From Candidatus Blautia intestinipullorum (GTDB taxonomy: Bacteria; Bacillota; Clostridia; Lachnospirales; Lachnospiraceae), in the NCBI GenBank assembly GCA_019120475.1, contig DWVA01000029.1, forward strand, positions 1 through 8,524: a stretch of DNA of 8,524 nucleotides, read 5' to 3'. Positions 6,612-8,524 of this stretch are shown piece after piece. Positions within the stretch are counted from its first letter, which is position 1. The number at the start of each line of letters is the position of its first letter. Under the pieces are notes generated by a model. That model did not search any database. It was given only the letters and a program-made list of their open reading frames with translations, and had not been told where the DNA came from. Made by a program: the position numbers and the translations under genes.

Positions 6612-7847
6612 TCAATTTTTTTTCGTTTCCTTTCCATTTTCTACCAGATATCTTCTTACTAAACAGACAAATGCCAGTTCCTGCAAAGTTGTAAAATCTC
6701 CTATATCACACTTTAGTATTTCTTCAATCTTTTTTACTCTGTACATCATGGTATTTCTATGGAGATACAATTTTTCCGCTGTCTGCTTTTTCGATCCTCC
6801 GTTTTGCATCATCACTTCCAACGTCTCCACAAGGCCAGTTCCATGCTTCCTGTCATACTCTTCCAGGCTGTACAGCCGTTCCTCTACATAAGACTTGACT
6901 TGCGGAAGACTGGAAATTTCCAGCAGCAGTTCTTCATATTTCATCTCTTCCCACCAGAAAATCTTCTGTTCTTCCAAATCTTTTGCGGCAATCTGTGAAA
7001 GTTTCGATATCTGATGAGCGGCTTTGGGCATATCAAAATACCCGTCTATTTTATCGGAAACAAGTATATGGAAATTTGCTTTGCATAATTTCTTCAAACT
7101 CTCCTCAAAATTTTTCAATTCTTCTTTAAAGGTCAAAATCCGCCCCGGCTCACAGAACAGAACCTCTATCTTTTCCGGAAGAGAAATCACTGTGTACCCG
7201 AGATTTTGTTTCATAAAAAATGTTTCCGCCAACTGCTCTGCCTTTTCCTTTTTCCGAGCAGACCACTGTCCTTTCGGATATTTTGTACAGATCTCCATCA
7301 TCCTTACCGGCATCATAGGCCAATACAGAGAATTGGCTCTGATCTGCGCCTCATCCTCCCTGTCAAACCTTTCCTGCACCAGATCAAAATAAAATTTCCG
7401 ATCCAGTTCTTTTTTCTCAATCTTTCCGATCTGATAGCGTGTCCGCATCTCTACTCCGTTTTTAGCTTCCACAATGGCAACCATTACCGGATACACCGCT
7501 TCAATAAATCCCAGGGCATTGTTGAGAAAGAAGAGTGGAAAATGAATCTGATCTGCCAACTCCAGGGCCTCTTCCGGAAAATGGTCAAAAAATCGTGTCT
7601 TGATCGCCAGCGCTGCAGCCCCTGCCTCATTTAAGTCCCGGATCAGATTGAGAACCGCTCCTTTGTCATTACGGATGGCATACCCGGTAGTGATAAGCAG
7701 CATATCCGCCCTAAGCCATGGTTTGATATCCGGCTGTTCCATCATGTCATATGCTACCACGGTACGGTCCAGCCCTTTTTCGCCCGCTACCAGGTCTGCC
7801 TGTCCGTTGTCCCACAATTTTTTTATATCTTTTACTGTCAGCCTCAT
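6612..7847 (-). CDS. PucR family transcriptional regulator
   Basis: A 411-residue regulator with PucR architecture. Residues about 3-125 form the N-terminal PucR domain (LTVKDIKKLWDNGQADLVAG, WLRADMLLITTGYAI, AALAIKTRFF, IHFPLFFLNN). The middle (about 126-330) is a poorly conserved effector or dimerisation region. The C-terminal HTH_30 domain (about 340-402) has the characteristic NGGSKKQTAEKLYLHRNTMMYRVKKIEEI pattern split around His363. Such proteins usually act as activators of catabolic operons for purines, amino acids or other nitrogen sources. It is encoded directly upstream of, and in the same direction as, the transporter operon, 196 bases away, so it is the likely local regulator. 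The start at 7847 has only a modest ribosome binding site (AAGGGAAG, about 8 bases upstream). There is no membrane segment or signal peptide. Confidence 0.93.
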   Translation of the reverse strand: MRLTVKDIKKLWDNGQADLVAGEKGLDRTVVAYDMMEQPDIKPWLRADMLLITTGYAIRNDKGAVLNLIRDLNEAGAAALAIKTRFFDHFPEEALELADQIHFPLFFLNNALGFIEAVYPVMVAIVEAKNGVEMRTRYQIGKIEKKELDRKFYFDLVQERFDREDEAQIRANSLYWPMMPVRMMEICTKYPKGQWSARKKEKAEQLAETFFMKQNLGYTVISLPEKIEVLFCEPGRILTFKEELKNFEESLKKLCKANFHILVSDKIDGYFDMPKAAHQISKLSQIAAKDLEEQKIFWWEEMKYEELLLEISSLPQVKSYVEERLYSLEEYDRKHGTGLVETLEVMMQNGGSKKQTAEKLYLHRNTMMYRVKKIEEILKCDIGDFTTLQELAFVCLVRRYLVENGKETKKN

Positions 7848-8132
7848 GCTATCGCTTCCCTTTTGTTTTGATTTTTTTACGATAACATTTCATAATATAT
7901 TTTTCAATACCTGCCAAAATGAAGATTCTGTAAAAAATAACAGGAATGAAGCTGTATTTTGTTACGTCCTCCGTTATCTTTTTCACATATATTTCTTTAC
8001 AATCGGCTGCATCGTATGTCACTTCTGCTATAGAATTGACTCCTGGAGAGAGGGTTGATATTTCTCTACATCTCTTTCTAAAAACAAAACGGGCGCTTAT
8101 GGAAGCACACGGCTGTCCACAAACGCTCAATC
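7848..8132. other. Gene-poor stretch upstream of the regulator
   Basis: These 285 bases lie between the regulator start and the DUF3795 remnant. They are AT-rich and hold the candidate regulator promoter. On the minus strand a 93-codon frame starting with TTG (8130 to 7849) is open and ends one base before the regulator ATG. It has no recognisable motif and no convincing ribosome binding site, and it contains the promoter-like sequence, so I do not call it a gene. No repeats, RNA genes or terminators were seen. Confidence 0.5.
7889..7917 (-). promoter_or_regulatory. Candidate sigma-A promoter of the PucR-family gene
   Basis: On the minus strand TTGGCA (7912-7917) is followed, after exactly 17 bases, by TATGAA (7889-7894). 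The -35 matches the consensus at 5 of 6 positions and the -10 at 4 of 6. The surrounding sequence is AT-rich, and the implied transcript start would be about 35 bases before the regulator ATG. Confidence 0.35.
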
Positions 8133-8296
8133 CTATCGTACTCCTGTTAAAATAAAATTCATTAATCGCTCTACATCATCAAAAATAGCCCCGACGGTCT
8201 GATAAGTTCCGGCAAAGCCTGATCGTCATTGACAGTGGCTATGTATGCGTCACATTTTTCGCAGTCCAATCCGCAGTATCCCATCATATCTTTCAT
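8133..8296 (-). pseudogene. DUF3795 gene remnant with internal deletion and frameshift
   Basis: The ATG at 8296 follows a good ribosome binding site (GGAGG, about 11 bases upstream). It opens a frame whose first 28 residues (MKDMMGYCGLDCEKCDAY, then IATVNDDQAL) match the conserved N-terminus of DUF3795 proteins, small cysteine-rich proteins of about 120-140 residues. After about codon 28 the match is lost and this frame stops at 8171-8173 (41 residues). In a second frame, from roughly 8221 down to a TAG at 8133-8135, the translation YQTVGAIFDDVERLMNFIL resembles the usual DUF3795 C-terminal end (C-x-T-x-G-A-I followed by a helix). The middle of about 70-80 residues is missing. The whole piece is 164 bases, not a multiple of three. 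The gene is therefore broken, probably by a deletion linked to the nearby IS element. Confidence 0.6.
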
Positions 8297-8361
8297 AGGT
8301 TATTTTCCTCCAATATTTTTCTCATGTCTGTAACAGACTGGACCTGCTGCTTTTTCTGATA
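8293..8361 (-). pseudogene. C-terminal tail of an unidentified gene, cut by the IS end
   Basis: From the IS boundary a minus-strand frame reads 22 codons, ending RKILEENNL and a TGA that overlaps the DUF3795 ATG (ATGA overlap at 8293-8296). The charged, helical composition (QKKQQVQ, then VTDMRKILEEN) looks like the end of a coiled or helical domain, as at the C-terminus of small regulators. The overlap implies translational coupling before the IS arrived. The parent protein cannot be identified from this length. Confidence 0.35.
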
Positions 8362-8362
8362 T

Positions 8363-8380
8363 TGTCAAGATTAGTTGACA
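8363..8380. repeat. Probable IS terminal inverted repeat
   Basis: On the plus strand TGTCAAGATTAGTTGACA is an interrupted dyad (TGTCAA/TTGACA, 6-base spacer). It lies just past the transposase stop, where an IS end is expected. Many IS ends begin with a TG dinucleotide, as here. The partner repeat lies outside the window. Confidence 0.45.
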
Positions 8381-8404
8381 CATTTTTCTCAAGGATATCA
8401 CTGA

Positions 8405-8524
8405 CTATGCCACCAGCTCCAAAGTCTCATAATACTGCCTACGTTTTACCATGGGAGGAACCCCTCCATTGGCAGAGCAGATCCTCCGGTTATTCCAGTA
8501 GCTGAGGAAGTATCTCCAAATGAG
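8405..8524 (-). CDS. IS3-like transposase, C-terminal fragment (runs off window)
   Basis: 39 codons plus TAG, open to the window edge. The translation RYFLSYWNNRRICSANGGV followed by PPMVKRRQYYETLELVA has the form of the C-terminal end of IS3-type DDE integrase-core transposases: an aromatic helix, then YWNNRRI, then a G-x-PP-x-x-KR segment. The catalytic DDE residues lie upstream, outside the window. Whether the transposase is intact cannot be judged. Confidence 0.7.
   Translation of the reverse strand, partial: LIWRYFLSYWNNRRICSANGGVPPMVKRRQYYETLELVA

Larger units (their letters stand above)
8363..8524 (-). mobile_element. Partial insertion sequence (IS3-like), right end
   Basis: Contains the last 39 codons of a transposase and, 25 bases beyond its stop, a sequence with TGTCAA (8363-8368) and TTGACA (8375-8380) that fits a terminal inverted repeat. 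The element continues past the window edge, so its left end, length and target duplication cannot be seen. The boundary at 8363 is inferred from the repeat and from the start of host-like coding sequence just outside it. Confidence 0.55.

Noticed and set aside
6610..6615. Perfect TTGACA -35 hexamer at the end of the regulator gene
   Set aside because: It overlaps the stop codon and no -10-like hexamer lies 16-18 bases downstream (ACAAAG at the right place).
7849..8130. 93-codon minus-strand frame (TTG start) ending one base before the regulator ATG
   Set aside because: No family resemblance, no clear ribosome binding site, contains the regulator's promoter-like sequence and overlaps the DUF3795 remnant region.
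1..8524. CRISPR array, tRNA, rRNA or riboswitch
   Set aside because: No regularly spaced repeats, cloverleaf, rRNA core or known riboswitch core was seen on either strand by eye.

Overview
The window looks like a chromosomal segment of a Gram-positive anaerobe of the class Clostridia, probably Lachnospiraceae-like. The reasons are moderate GC content, strong AGGAGG-type ribosome binding sites, short intrinsic terminators with U-tracts, and protein families typical of that group. This placement is inference; there is no rRNA or other phylogenetic marker. Every recognisable gene lies on the minus strand, so the biological reading order runs from high to low coordinates.

Right end (about 7850-8524): a scar region. 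It holds the last 39 codons of an IS3-like transposase running off the window, a probable IS terminal repeat, a 22-codon tail of an unknown gene, and a DUF3795 gene that has lost its middle. The 280 bases after that contain no gene I can support, only a candidate promoter for the next gene.

Centre and left (40-7847): a PucR-family regulator (6612-7847) followed by a six-gene cluster reading the same way. The cluster is an OPT-family transporter, a DUF917 protein, a DUF1177 protein, an AroM-family protein, an M29-like metallo-aminopeptidase and an Asp/Glu (hydantoin-type) racemase. Gaps within the cluster range from 7 to 97 bases. An intrinsic terminator follows the last gene (40-76). A second, strong terminator hairpin lies between the peptidase-like gene and the racemase gene and should lower racemase expression relative to the upstream genes. 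The gap between the regulator and the transporter holds an 11-bp hairpin and a 13-bp imperfect direct repeat spaced 33 bp, which are candidate control elements.

How the genes may work together (inference): OPT carriers import short peptides or peptide-like chelates. An M29-like enzyme could release residues, a two-cysteine racemase could interconvert stereoisomers, and DUF917 proteins are related to genes found with hydantoinases and oxoprolinases. DUF1177 and AroM have no settled function. The set reads as a PucR-controlled uptake and catabolic pathway for a small peptide-like or cyclic-amide nitrogen source, possibly containing D-residues. Three of its six genes (DUF917, DUF1177, AroM) are biochemically uncharacterised, so this cluster is the best candidate here for an undescribed system.
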